Source: DASRBN01 sp035294305
GTDB lineage: Bacteria; Chloroflexota; Ktedonobacteria; Ktedonobacterales; Ktedonobacteraceae
Direction: 5' to 3'
Assembly (NCBI GenBank): GCA_035294305.1
Contig: DATGLD010000030.1
Coordinates: forward strand, 310,001-374,000
DNA: 64,000 bases
The translations under genes were made by a program, and so were the position numbers. This document shows, in pieces, positions 25,257-33,377 of this stretch. The notes beneath the pieces were generated by a model. It saw only the letters and a program-made list of their open reading frames with translations. It did no database searches and was not told where the DNA came from. Positions within the stretch are counted from its first letter, which is position 1, and each line of letters begins with the position of its first letter.

Positions 25257-25667
25257 ATGACAACGCATATTCTTGCGCTGGAAAAGGATCTTTTCTTCGC
25301 CGTGAAGATGCGCGATACGCTGCGTCATCACGGGATGGACGTAAAAACAGTGCGCTCGCTTGCCGCTTTCGAGGAGGGACTGGCGGCAGGCGGAGATGCA
25401 AAGCCCGCGCTGGTGATCGTGAATATCGCTATCCAGGGTGTTGACTGGGAAGCGGCTATTCGCCAGGCCCGTGCCTCCGGCTATCCCGTGCTGGCTTTTG
25501 GTTCGCATATGGATTTAGAGGCACGCGCAAAAGCTCTCCAGGCGGGGGCCGGGCGTGTCGTCGCAAATTCTAAGTTTACCAGCGATATGCCGGGGTTGGT
25601 GCAGCGCATGATCGGCGAACCGGCAGCATCATCTTTCGATGACGCGGAAGATACCGCACAAAGTTAA
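25257..25667 (+). CDS. Degenerate receiver-domain protein
   Basis: This is a 136-residue stand-alone CheY-like fold with altered active site. The acidic pair reads EKD (residues 9-11). The phosphoacceptor position in LVIVNIAI is Asn56 rather than Asp, and the usual Thr/Ser strand reads LAFGSH. The fold is otherwise regular, including a GAGRVVANSKF segment near the conserved Lys. It probably cannot be phosphorylated in the usual way. An acidic tail (SSFDDAEDTAQS) ends it. Confidence 0.75.
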   Translation: MTTHILALEKDLFFAVKMRDTLRHHGMDVKTVRSLAAFEEGLAAGGDAKPALVIVNIAIQGVDWEAAIRQARASGYPVLAFGSHMDLEARAKALQAGAGRVVANSKFTSDMPGLVQRMIGEPAASSFDDAEDTAQS

Positions 25668-25900
25668 TGGCTCAGCACTCCTCGCATGAAACGATAGCCC
25701 CAGGGAATAAGCAAGAGTCCTTGCCCTGGTGAGCGCTTTTGATATGGCATTGTTTGATGCCGGTAGGTCCAACGGTTGCGAAGAAAATCTTTGTGAGAAC
25801 GCAGTGAGGGGTGCGGTAGAGGCCGCATTTGGTGGTAACGCGGGCGATATGCAATGCGTCTGCTCATCCAATCTCCTTATGATTGACAGAACAACCGGCA
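25668..25900. other. Gene-free stretch
   Basis: Short open frames cross this stretch on both strands (up to about 90 codons), but none has a ribosome binding site, plausible start or recognisable product. It contains no feature I can name apart from the terminator that follows it. Confidence 0.45.
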
Positions 25901-25945
25901 AGACAAAAAGAGGTCTTCCCTACGATATATTACGTAGGAAAGACC
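25901..25945 (-). terminator. Rho-independent terminator of the Fe-S carrier gene
   Basis: A 13-base stem with one mismatch (GGTCTTCCCTACG at 25912-25924, CGTAGGAAAGACC at 25933-25945) has an 8-base AT loop. On the minus strand it is followed by TCTTTTTGTCTT. Confidence 0.78.
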
Positions 25946-26000
25946 GTATTATTCTCAGGCATCCATCTATCGATGCAGCGGTTCAGCATGCTGTGATGAA

Positions 26001-26402
26001 TTAATGACCGCAGGCGCAGCCGCGTGCTTCGCCGCCGCCATCAGCAGTTCTGAAGGAATGTCCGCATCCGCAACTGGAGACAGCATTGGGATTATTGACG
26101 GTAAAGCCGGCGCCCATCAAGCTATCGACATAGTCAACTTCGCTGCCGCTAATATAGCCCAGGCTCATTTCATCGATCAGCACATTGAAATCGCCCTGGG
26201 AGATGATGGTATCGCCTTCCTGTTGTTCGTCAAGGGTCATACCGTACTGGAGACCAGAACACCCACCACCTGCGACGAAGATACGCAGGCCAAGGCTTGG
26301 ATCATTCTCCTGTTGTAGCAATTCGCGTACTTTGTTCGCTGCGACAGCCGTCAGGGTTACGACGCTTGTCTCAACCGCAGATTGCGGGGTTTGCTCGATC
26401 AT
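26001..26402 (-). CDS. A-type iron-sulfur carrier (IscA/SufA/ErpA)
   Basis: This is a 133-residue HesB-family protein that delivers Fe-S clusters to target proteins. The three conserved cysteines are present in GGGCSGLQY and SCGCGHSF. A short extra tail with CACGH ends the protein, giving two further Cys. The start at 26402 follows GAGAGG at normal spacing; the open frame extends to 26567 but without family sequence. No other suf or isc genes are adjacent. Confidence 0.92.
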   Translation of the reverse strand: MIEQTPQSAVETSVVTLTAVAANKVRELLQQENDPSLGLRIFVAGGGCSGLQYGMTLDEQQEGDTIISQGDFNVLIDEMSLGYISGSEVDYVDSLMGAGFTVNNPNAVSSCGCGHSFRTADGGGEARGCACGH

Positions 26403-26648
26403 GTTTTTTGCCTCTCTAATACATTTGCGCTTGATATTTTCAGGTTTGGCTGCTATACTACCCCAACAAAGGAACCACCAGGAGCCGGACCTTCTCCCGA
26501 ACCCGTCGGGGATTGGAACCACCAGTATTATACACTCCAAAAAGTGAAGCGTCAAGGCTCCTGGCACTCAATACTTCACAAAATGAAGTGGAGACAGGGA
26601 GGCATCAAAAGAACAGGCATCCAGGGCGACCGCCAGGGTACTTTCTGT

Positions 26649-28286
26649 CTAAGGCCCGAAACGCTGCTGCACGCGAATGACGTTCGCAAGCAGATCAGGC
26701 ACGTCAGGACCGGAACCGAAGAGTTTTTCGGTGCGCCGCTCCTTGCCTGCTGCGATACGGGTGATGGCGTTGGATGCCGACCAGCCCTGCGCCAGCAGGT
26801 GCGCGCCCAGGCCACTGATAATAGGAGTCGCAAAGGAGGTTCCGCTCCAGTCAGCCCAGCCGGATATATTTTGCTCGCCTTGCGGGAAAGTCGGCGCGAT
26901 ATAGATTCCCCGTACCGCATCAGGGAAACCGCTCGTATCCATTGTGCCAGAGTTATCGCCGCCGAAAGTAGCAACGCCCGCATTAACCGGAGGCAGGCAG
27001 GCCAGATTTGCGAATTGTGACGGCATGAAGCGGCTGTTGACCGCGGTTACACTGAGTACCGTATCGAAACGCGCCGGCGTGCGTGGAGGGCGTGGTTTCT
27101 GTCCCTGCTTTATAAAAGGTGCTGAATCGTTGCCTGCCGCTGCTACAACCAGCGTGCCGTGAGCATACAGGCTTTCGAAGAGCAGGCGCAGGCCCTCCTC
27201 GATATGAGTGATGACGCGGAAGGCCCCGGCAAGCTGCGTAGTGGGCCACTGCCGGTGATCGAACCAGACGTATGGGAGCCGGCGGATATCGGGCATGACA
27301 GTCAGGCTCAGGTTGATAACGAGGCGATGAATTGCGCCGGATACCATATCCAGTTCCAGGTCCGTCAGTGCGGCGAAGAGGTTGTACAGGTCGCACCCGC
27401 CAAAATCGTTCAGTATGCGAATAAGGCGAATTCGCGCGCCGGGTGCGATATCACGAATAAGCCCGGCGACGAATATTCCATGGTCCGGCATAAAGTAGTA
27501 GCGCGCTTCACCGTTGTTTGCGCGACCGGTGCGCACTTCGTTGGTGACCGGATAGCGATCATATTCAATTTCGAAGGCGCCATTTTCGCTACGCAAATCG
27601 GTGGCGATACGCTGCAATAACGCATTCCGGCGGAATTCTGGTCGTGCGGCGGCGTTGAGAATTCTATCGGGAGGATAGGCGGTATCAAGTACGGCAACGG
27701 TTACATCTTCGGCTCCGTTGGGATCCAGGAGTAGGCCCTGGTCGACGAACGAGGTGTGCCAACCGAGTGGAACGCCGCCGGAAGCCGGGATATCGACTCT
27801 TGGCGCCGGGCGAGGAGGAGCGGCGGGCCCACCATCGCTATAAAACAATGGGGCCGCGGTTACCAACCAGTTCGGCATAGCGGAAACCACGTGCAACCCG
27901 GCCTGTGCCAGTTGTTCAAGCTGCCCCTGTATATGAGCGAGAGCAGCCGGCACCGGGTCCTGCGGCGCGGAGTCATCTTGCCGCACATGATAGAAAATGG
28001 CAATCAATGGTTGTTGCCTGTGAAGGCCAAATAAGAAGGCGCGGCGACGTATGGGCGGCATTCCTGGAACATCACGCCAGCGGCCCTGGGTGCCATAAGG
28101 TTCCAGAAAGATTTCGTATGGTGAAAGGAGGGCGTTTAGTTGATTGCGTACCTGTTCAATCAAAATATCGAGAACTTCATCAGCGGGGCGACGGTGCAGG
28201 CGCACCACCACCACCATTTCGCCCGTGACCCAGTTGAATAACTCATCAGGTGTTCCCATCAACTCTTCGATGGAATTGCGAGACAT
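26649..28286 (-). CDS. Subtilisin-like (S8) serine peptidase
   Basis: This is a 545-residue subtilase. The catalytic triad is complete: Asp in VAVLDTAYP, His in DHGIFVAG, Ser in SGTSFATP, with the oxyanion Asn in AAAGND. No signal peptide is visible; instead an unrecognised domain of about 190 residues precedes the peptidase and ends in a Pro-rich stretch (AAPPRPAPR). The enzyme may therefore act in the cytoplasm or be exported by another route. The start at 28286 has GGGGGAT upstream; the frame is open back to 28325. Confidence 0.88.
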   Translation of the reverse strand: MSRNSIEELMGTPDELFNWVTGEMVVVVRLHRRPADEVLDILIEQVRNQLNALLSPYEIFLEPYGTQGRWRDVPGMPPIRRRAFLFGLHRQQPLIAIFYHVRQDDSAPQDPVPAALAHIQGQLEQLAQAGLHVVSAMPNWLVTAAPLFYSDGGPAAPPRPAPRVDIPASGGVPLGWHTSFVDQGLLLDPNGAEDVTVAVLDTAYPPDRILNAAARPEFRRNALLQRIATDLRSENGAFEIEYDRYPVTNEVRTGRANNGEARYYFMPDHGIFVAGLIRDIAPGARIRLIRILNDFGGCDLYNLFAALTDLELDMVSGAIHRLVINLSLTVMPDIRRLPYVWFDHRQWPTTQLAGAFRVITHIEEGLRLLFESLYAHGTLVVAAAGNDSAPFIKQGQKPRPPRTPARFDTVLSVTAVNSRFMPSQFANLACLPPVNAGVATFGGDNSGTMDTSGFPDAVRGIYIAPTFPQGEQNISGWADWSGTSFATPIISGLGAHLLAQGWSASNAITRIAAGKERRTEKLFGSGPDVPDLLANVIRVQQRFGP

Positions 28287-28452
28287 GCACGAAATCCCCC
28301 TATCCGCAAATTGTTTCGAATACACGCATATAGTAGCTACCTGTTACGAGTCAGGTAAATCGTTCTTTGCGCGTGATTCTCACGTTAACGCATTATACCT
28401 GAACTCCGGGAAACTAGCAATCGGCAATTATCCTCCCATCACTCCTGGCTGG

Positions 28453-28458
28453 TATAAT
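28453..28458 (+). promoter_or_regulatory. Extended -10 promoter for the M20 peptidase gene
   Basis: TGGTATAAT is an extended -10 element 45 bases upstream of the start at 28504. No good -35 hexamer is seen at the expected distance. Confidence 0.5.
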
Positions 28459-28503
28459 TGCTAAAAAATGCTTTCCGTAACCCGGAGTAAAGGAGGCCAA
28501 CCT

Positions 28504-29586
28504 ATGTCTTTTGATCGTCTTTGCGCCACTTTAATAGAGCTTGTGAGCATTCCCAGCACGTCGGGCCACGAGGAACATATCCGCAGCTATTTAGAGCGTC
28601 AATTAAACAAACTTGGGATTCCATACCACGCTGGCGAAGCGGGTAATCTAATCGGTACGCTCGCGGGCGAGGGTCCACCGCTTCTGCTCAACGCGCATAT
28701 GGATCGCGTTCCGCCCGGTCTCGGCCACCGGCCGCTATTGCGAGACGGTATACTATACAGCGACGGAACGACCAATCTGGGAGCAGATGACGCTGCCGGC
28801 ATCACGATTATTTTGGAGGTGCTCAGGCGCATCGTCGAGCGCCGGTTACCGCATCCCCCCATTGTGATTCTCTTCACGGTACAGGAGGAGGTGGGATTGA
28901 AAGGTGCGAGCGCCTTTGATCCCGCGCCCTGGCGTGTCACCGGCGGCATCGTCTTCGATAATGCGTTCGAGGCAGGCGTCGTCGTCTCGCGCGGGGCCAC
29001 GTATGAGGCGTTCGACGTGGAGATTCGGGGCCGCACAGGCCATCCAGGCAAGGATTTAGCTCAAACGGTGAACGCTATCGAAATCTTTCGCCAGGCCAAC
29101 TACCCACACGGATCGCTGGCAAACGATCAAACCCGCATCCTGGTCGGGCGTATTGCTGGAGGCAGTGCCCGCAACGCCGTACCGGCCAGCGTTCATCTCG
29201 AAGGGGAAATACGCAGCTTTGAACCGGTAGAGGTGCGACAACGCTACAAAGAGGCCATTCGAGAAGCATTCCAGCAGGCCGCGGAACGCCTGGGCGGAAG
29301 CGTTGAGATAACCTACGAGTTCCACTGCACCAGCTACGAAGTTGGCGAAGATGAACCGCTGCCCGCGCTCTATCGCCAGGTGCTGGCCCAGCGCGGAGTT
29401 GAGATGCAGATGCGGCCAACATTTATCGGCAGCGACACCAGCGCATTGCGCCCTCGCCTCAAGGCCTTTACGATTTCAACCGGCGTGGTCAACGAGCATT
29501 CGACAGAGGAGTATGTTGCCCTGGCTCCATTAGAGCAGGTAGTGGAGGATACATTGAAAGTGCTGGAATTAGCCACGAAGCGCTAG
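28504..29586 (+). CDS. M20-family metallopeptidase (PepT-like)
   Basis: This is a 360-residue zinc exopeptidase or related deacylase, resembling tripeptidase T. Metal and catalytic residues are visible: NAHMDRV (His, catalytic Asp), NLGADDAAG (bridging Asp), QEEVG (catalytic Glu and Glu ligand), FDNAF and a late His in VNEHSTEEYV. A lid/dimerisation domain lies between about residues 180 and 290. The start at 28504 has AAGGAGG seven bases upstream. Confidence 0.9.
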   Translation: MSFDRLCATLIELVSIPSTSGHEEHIRSYLERQLNKLGIPYHAGEAGNLIGTLAGEGPPLLLNAHMDRVPPGLGHRPLLRDGILYSDGTTNLGADDAAGITIILEVLRRIVERRLPHPPIVILFTVQEEVGLKGASAFDPAPWRVTGGIVFDNAFEAGVVVSRGATYEAFDVEIRGRTGHPGKDLAQTVNAIEIFRQANYPHGSLANDQTRILVGRIAGGSARNAVPASVHLEGEIRSFEPVEVRQRYKEAIREAFQQAAERLGGSVEITYEFHCTSYEVGEDEPLPALYRQVLAQRGVEMQMRPTFIGSDTSALRPRLKAFTISTGVVNEHSTEEYVALAPLEQVVEDTLKVLELATKR

Positions 29587-29603
29587 GCGCGTAAAATTCG
29601 GCA

Positions 29604-29633
29604 TTGACAAACCCCTACCTATCCCATTAGAAT
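29604..29633 (+). promoter_or_regulatory. Promoter of the ECF transporter operon
   Basis: TTGACA (29604-29609) and TAGAAT (29628-29633) are separated by 18 bases, about 70 bases upstream of the double-ATPase gene. Confidence 0.65.
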
Positions 29634-29702
29634 TAACATAACAGCAGACCCTATTTTCATCCTTGCCTATAGTTGCCGGGTGCGAGAGGTATAGAAGTAT
29701 CT

Positions 29703-31376
29703 ATGACCACACATCCCACCACAGCGCCTTCACCAGCTGTATTCGTTCATGGGTTGAGCTTTCGCTATCGCACGCTCGATGATGAGCCGGAAGCCCGCAG
29801 GAAGCCGAACCGTCCAGATCAACAGCCACCCAAACAGGTGAATGCCATTGAGGATATTTCCTTTTCTCTTCCCGCCGGTCAATTGCTGCTGATTGCCGGC
29901 CCCAGCGGCTGCGGCAAAAGCACTCTGCTAAAGTGCCTGAATGGGCTTATTCCCAATAGCTACAAAGGGACGCTGAGCGGCGAGATAGAGCTCGAGGGGC
30001 GTTCGATTATAGGCCTTTCGCTGCGTGACCTCGCGCAACAGGTCGGCACCATGCTGCAAGACCCCGACAAACAGATACTTGGCAGCACCGTTGAACAAGA
30101 AATCGCCTTCGGCATGGAAAATATGAACACGCCGCGTGAAGAAATGCAACGCCGCATCACGGACGTGCTGGAGCAGTTGCACCTGGAACACTATGTGGGG
30201 CAGCCTACCTTTGCGCTTTCTGGAGGGCAGCGCCAGCAGGTCGCTGCCGCCGGTATCCTGGTCATGCAGCCCTCTATTTTCCTCTTCGATGAACCCTTCG
30301 CAAACCTCGATGCCAGGGCAGTAGACGAATTAGAGCAGCTCATTAAAGGTCTGCTGGCCAGGGGACGTACCGTTATCATCGTCGAGCATCGCGTCGAGGA
30401 GGCGCTGCGGTTGAAGCCGAACAAAGTATTGCTCATGCGCGATGGACGTCAGGTGTTCTTCGGCGATACCATGGAATTTCTAAAGATTGCCGATCCCACG
30501 CAGGTCAAACTGCCCGTCGAATCTATGTTGCGTACTTTAGATGATCCCCGGGACGCCTTCAATTTGCTTGTCAGGCCAATCATTACCGGGCGCGGCAGCC
30601 AGGAAAAGGCGGGTGAGACCATCCTGACATTTGAAGATGTGCATTTTCATTACAACTCATTCTCGGAAGAAATCCTGCACGGCATCTCCTTTGAAATACA
30701 TCGCGGCGAGACGATTGCGCTACTGGGACCAAATGGTTCGGGCAAGACGACACTGGTGAAGCAGGCGCTCGGCTTGCTGAGGCCAAACTCAGGTACAGTG
30801 CGGCTGTATGGAGAGGATACGCGCGATTTGAGCGTGGCGCAACTCGCATCCCGCATCGGCTATGTTTTCCAGAGTCCCAGCGCCATGCTCTTTGCGCCCA
30901 CAGTGCGCAAGGAATTGAGCTTCGGGCCTGAGAACCTGCGTTTCCCGCGCGAACGTATTGCGACGGTCGTGCAGGAGGCGGAAAAAGCCATGAATTTAGA
31001 GCAGTTCGATGCGCGTTCGCCGTTTTCCTTGAGCTTTGGCCAGCAGAAAAGGACGGCCATTGCTTCCGTGCTTTCGATGCAGAGCAAAATCCTGCTGCTC
31101 GACGAGCCAACGGCGGGCCAGGATTACCGCTCCTATATCTCTTTCATGGAATATTTGCGCAGCCTGCCGGAACTGGACGCGCTGCTCTTCATCACGCATG
31201 ATCTCGACCTCGCGCTGCGTTTCACGCAACGTGTTTTGCTCTTGAAAGAAGGCAATCTTGTGGCAGATGGTCCGCCGTTACAGGTGCTGGCTGATCCGGC
31301 GCTGCTGGATGCATGCAATCTGCGACCGACCTCTCTGCTGCATTTCTTGCTTGCCGAACGGAATGCCGTCGCATAG
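29703..31376 (+). CDS. ECF transporter ATPase, two EcfA domains fused
   Basis: This is a 557-residue energy-coupling-factor ATPase with two complete ABC domains in one chain. Domain 1 has Walker A GPSGCGKST, signature LSGGQRQQ and Walker B FLFDEPF. Domain 2 has GPNGSGKTT, LSFGQQKR (altered signature) and LLLDEPT. Together they replace the usual EcfA1/EcfA2 pair. The genes for the S and T components follow on the same strand, so this drives uptake of a vitamin or similar micronutrient. The ATG at 29703 is preferred over a TTG at 29673. Confidence 0.92.
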   Translation: MTTHPTTAPSPAVFVHGLSFRYRTLDDEPEARRKPNRPDQQPPKQVNAIEDISFSLPAGQLLLIAGPSGCGKSTLLKCLNGLIPNSYKGTLSGEIELEGRSIIGLSLRDLAQQVGTMLQDPDKQILGSTVEQEIAFGMENMNTPREEMQRRITDVLEQLHLEHYVGQPTFALSGGQRQQVAAAGILVMQPSIFLFDEPFANLDARAVDELEQLIKGLLARGRTVIIVEHRVEEALRLKPNKVLLMRDGRQVFFGDTMEFLKIADPTQVKLPVESMLRTLDDPRDAFNLLVRPIITGRGSQEKAGETILTFEDVHFHYNSFSEEILHGISFEIHRGETIALLGPNGSGKTTLVKQALGLLRPNSGTVRLYGEDTRDLSVAQLASRIGYVFQSPSAMLFAPTVRKELSFGPENLRFPRERIATVVQEAEKAMNLEQFDARSPFSLSFGQQKRTAIASVLSMQSKILLLDEPTAGQDYRSYISFMEYLRSLPELDALLFITHDLDLALRFTQRVLLLKEGNLVADGPPLQVLADPALLDACNLRPTSLLHFLLAERNAVA

Positions 31377-31485
31377 ACGGCGCTAACTACGAAAGGAGGT
31401 TCACACACTTCTCAGCTTTTCGTTCCTCTACACCTATCTTTTTTCCTGACACCGATTGGTTAGCTGTCAGAAAGGAGTTTCACAC

Positions 31486-32061
31486 ATGGCGGTCATAGAA
31501 AAACGTGAGAGCCTCAATACAAAGATCTGGAGCGTCGGCGTGCGCCATATCGTGTTCATGGCGCTTGGCGCGGCACTTTATGGTGGCTTGAGCTATCTCA
31601 CCAATATCTTGCAGCTTCCCGCTACCAGTAACGTTTCATTTCGTCCGGCTATTGTTATTCCTTTGTTCTTTGGAGCCGTCTTCGGTCCCTGGGTTGGCCT
31701 CTTCACCGGCGGCGTCGGCAACTTCCTTGGGGACTATATTTCAGGCTACGGGGTTTACTGGAACTGGGACCTTGGTAACGCCTTGATCGGTTTTATTGCC
31801 GGGCTTGCTATGTATCTGACCTGGGGACGCTACAATACCTCGATGAAGATTATCATTGCGGAGATCTTCGCTGCTGTTGGCGTTGTGGTTGGCATCGGCT
31901 TTGCCGCCTATAGCGATATCTGGGTCTCAAAGTACACGGTTGCCGCATCGACCGGCAACTTCGTCCCGGCAACTCTGTCCGACCTGGTCAATGGATTAAT
32001 CCTGCTTCCCATCCTGCTCGTTGCCTACAATGCGGCAATGAGACGGGCCGGGCGCGGATAG
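31486..32061 (+). CDS. ECF transporter S component
   Basis: This is a 191-residue membrane protein with about six helices, the substrate-binding subunit of the ECF transporter. The block VIPLFFGAVFGPWVGLF then GGVGNFLGDYISG and ALIGFIAGLAM resembles the riboflavin-type S component family (PF07155-like). Helix 1 carries an AxxxA pattern (ALGAA) of the kind that docks onto EcfT. The actual vitamin is unknown. AAAGGAG precedes the start. The same domain recurs at the C-termini of the two kinases downstream. Confidence 0.85.
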   Translation: MAVIEKRESLNTKIWSVGVRHIVFMALGAALYGGLSYLTNILQLPATSNVSFRPAIVIPLFFGAVFGPWVGLFTGGVGNFLGDYISGYGVYWNWDLGNALIGFIAGLAMYLTWGRYNTSMKIIIAEIFAAVGVVVGIGFAAYSDIWVSKYTVAASTGNFVPATLSDLVNGLILLPILLVAYNAAMRRAGRG

Positions 32062-32370
32062 TCTCTCATAGCCGTTGACAACAGCGGCAAGGAATCAGAC
32101 CCCGTGGAGGGCGACCACCAGGGTCTCCACCCCTCTGCTGCTCCACTCCCGCCCTTACAATGACTACGTACCCTGGCGGAGAGACTGGGTAGTCATTGTA
32201 GGGATGGGGCCGTTGGGATGTGGGGTTGGGGCCCTTGTGGTCGCGCTGGTTGTGGTTAGATAGGCCTGTCAAAACCAAACGGACGTTAAGCATGGCAGTG
32301 GATTTCGACCTTGTGGTCGCCCTGGTTGGGGTCAGATTGCTCCGCCCCTGCTAGATGAGAGAGATCATCG
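32062..32370. repeat. Intergenic cluster of dispersed repeats (family A and a hairpin)
   Basis: No gene is seen here. The region holds several copies of a CTTGTGGTCGCCCT-like unit (near 32107-32122 inverted, 32230-32249, 32309-32332). It also holds a perfect 12-base inverted repeat, TACAATGACTAC (32156-32167) with GTAGTCATTGTA (32189-32200). It separates the S and T component genes. Confidence 0.6.
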
Positions 32371-33282
32371 ATGCTGATTAATTTTCCTTATATCCAACGT
32401 GATACGCCCATTCATCGCCTGGACCCGCGAACCAAGTTCGTGCTATTGTTGGCCCTTGGTTTCGCTGTGGCGCAGACTTCTAATTTCTGGGTCATTTTAG
32501 CGGGATTTATTGGCGCGGCCTTCTACTATAAGCAGGCTCATCTGAAGTGGTCGGAGACAAAACGCGCCTGGTATCTTATCATTGCCCTCAACGTCATGAT
32601 TATTTTCGTGAACTATTTTCTTTCAGGGGGCAATGTCGTTCAGGGAGTGGACCTTACGCATCCGCATATCCTCTTCACCCTGCCATTTCTGGCGCTGAAA
32701 GGGCATTTCCCCTTTATTGGGCCGGGGCCGTTAGTCTTCAGCGTCGAGAGCATCACGTTCATGATTACGCAAGGGTTGCGCAATTTCAGCATCGCGCTGC
32801 TTGCCGTACCCATACCGTATACCACCAATCCGGGACATATCGGCGTAGCCTTCAGGGGATTGGGCCTGCCGGATAGATTTGCCTACGCCATCGACCTCTC
32901 ATTCCGTTTTCTACCAACGGTAGCGCGCGACTTCGGTACAACGCTTGATGCGCAGCGGGCGCGTGGCTTTGAAATTGACAAGCTGCAAGGGGGAATTTTC
33001 AGCAAGATTGCGCGTTTAGCGCCTATGGTTGTGCCTGTTGTCATTGGCTCAGTGGTGGGCGCGGAAGATATCATCAGCGCTATGGAATTGCGCTGCTTTG
33101 GCGTTGGCAAGCGCAGCTGGCTCGTAAAATTGCATGCAAAGCCGGTTGATCGCATACTCATCACCTTCGCGATAGTCGCCTTCCTTGTCATTACTGCTCT
33201 TAACATCCTTGGCAGTTTCTCTCCCCAGGGATTTTTGCATATTTTACATACCCAGGGAATCCCGCACTTTCTGGCACCTTAA
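32371..33282 (+). CDS. ECF transporter T component (EcfT/CbiQ-like)
   Basis: This is a 303-residue membrane scaffold that couples the ATPases to the S component. It has hydrophobic N-terminal helices (TKFVLLLALGFAVAQ) and cytoplasmic coupling helices. The first coupling motif is canonical (AQRARGFE, Ala-Arg-Gly). The second reads AMELRCFGVG where AMEARGFG is usual, so Ala and Gly are changed. GAGAGAG precedes the start. Confidence 0.88.
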   Translation: MLINFPYIQRDTPIHRLDPRTKFVLLLALGFAVAQTSNFWVILAGFIGAAFYYKQAHLKWSETKRAWYLIIALNVMIIFVNYFLSGGNVVQGVDLTHPHILFTLPFLALKGHFPFIGPGPLVFSVESITFMITQGLRNFSIALLAVPIPYTTNPGHIGVAFRGLGLPDRFAYAIDLSFRFLPTVARDFGTTLDAQRARGFEIDKLQGGIFSKIARLAPMVVPVVIGSVVGAEDIISAMELRCFGVGKRSWLVKLHAKPVDRILITFAIVAFLVITALNILGSFSPQGFLHILHTQGIPHFLAP

Positions 33283-33288
33283 TATGGT

Positions 33289-33369
33289 CCTCTAGCGTGT
33301 TAGATAAAGGGCATACAAATGGTTCTAAACGGTATGCTCCCACACGTGATTTATCGAGCAGGCTAGAGG
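33289..33369 (+). promoter_or_regulatory. Nested-stem leader covering the kinase ribosome binding site
   Basis: Three nested complementary pairs are visible: CCTCTAGC (33289-33296) with GCTAGAGG (33362-33369), GATAAA with TTTATC, and GCATAC with GTATGC. The outer right arm contains the Shine-Dalgarno bases of the first kinase gene, so folding would hide them. Confidence 0.55.
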
Positions 33370-33377
33370 AATAACGC

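Noticed and set aside
25729..26004. A 91-codon frame after the degenerate receiver gene
   Set aside because: It has no ribosome binding site, runs through the terminator hairpin and ends at the Fe-S carrier gene; no recognisable protein.
26461..26530. tRNA T-arm-like GGTTCCAATCCCC upstream of the Fe-S carrier gene
   Set aside because: No acceptor, D or anticodon arms could be placed around it, so it is not a tRNA gene.
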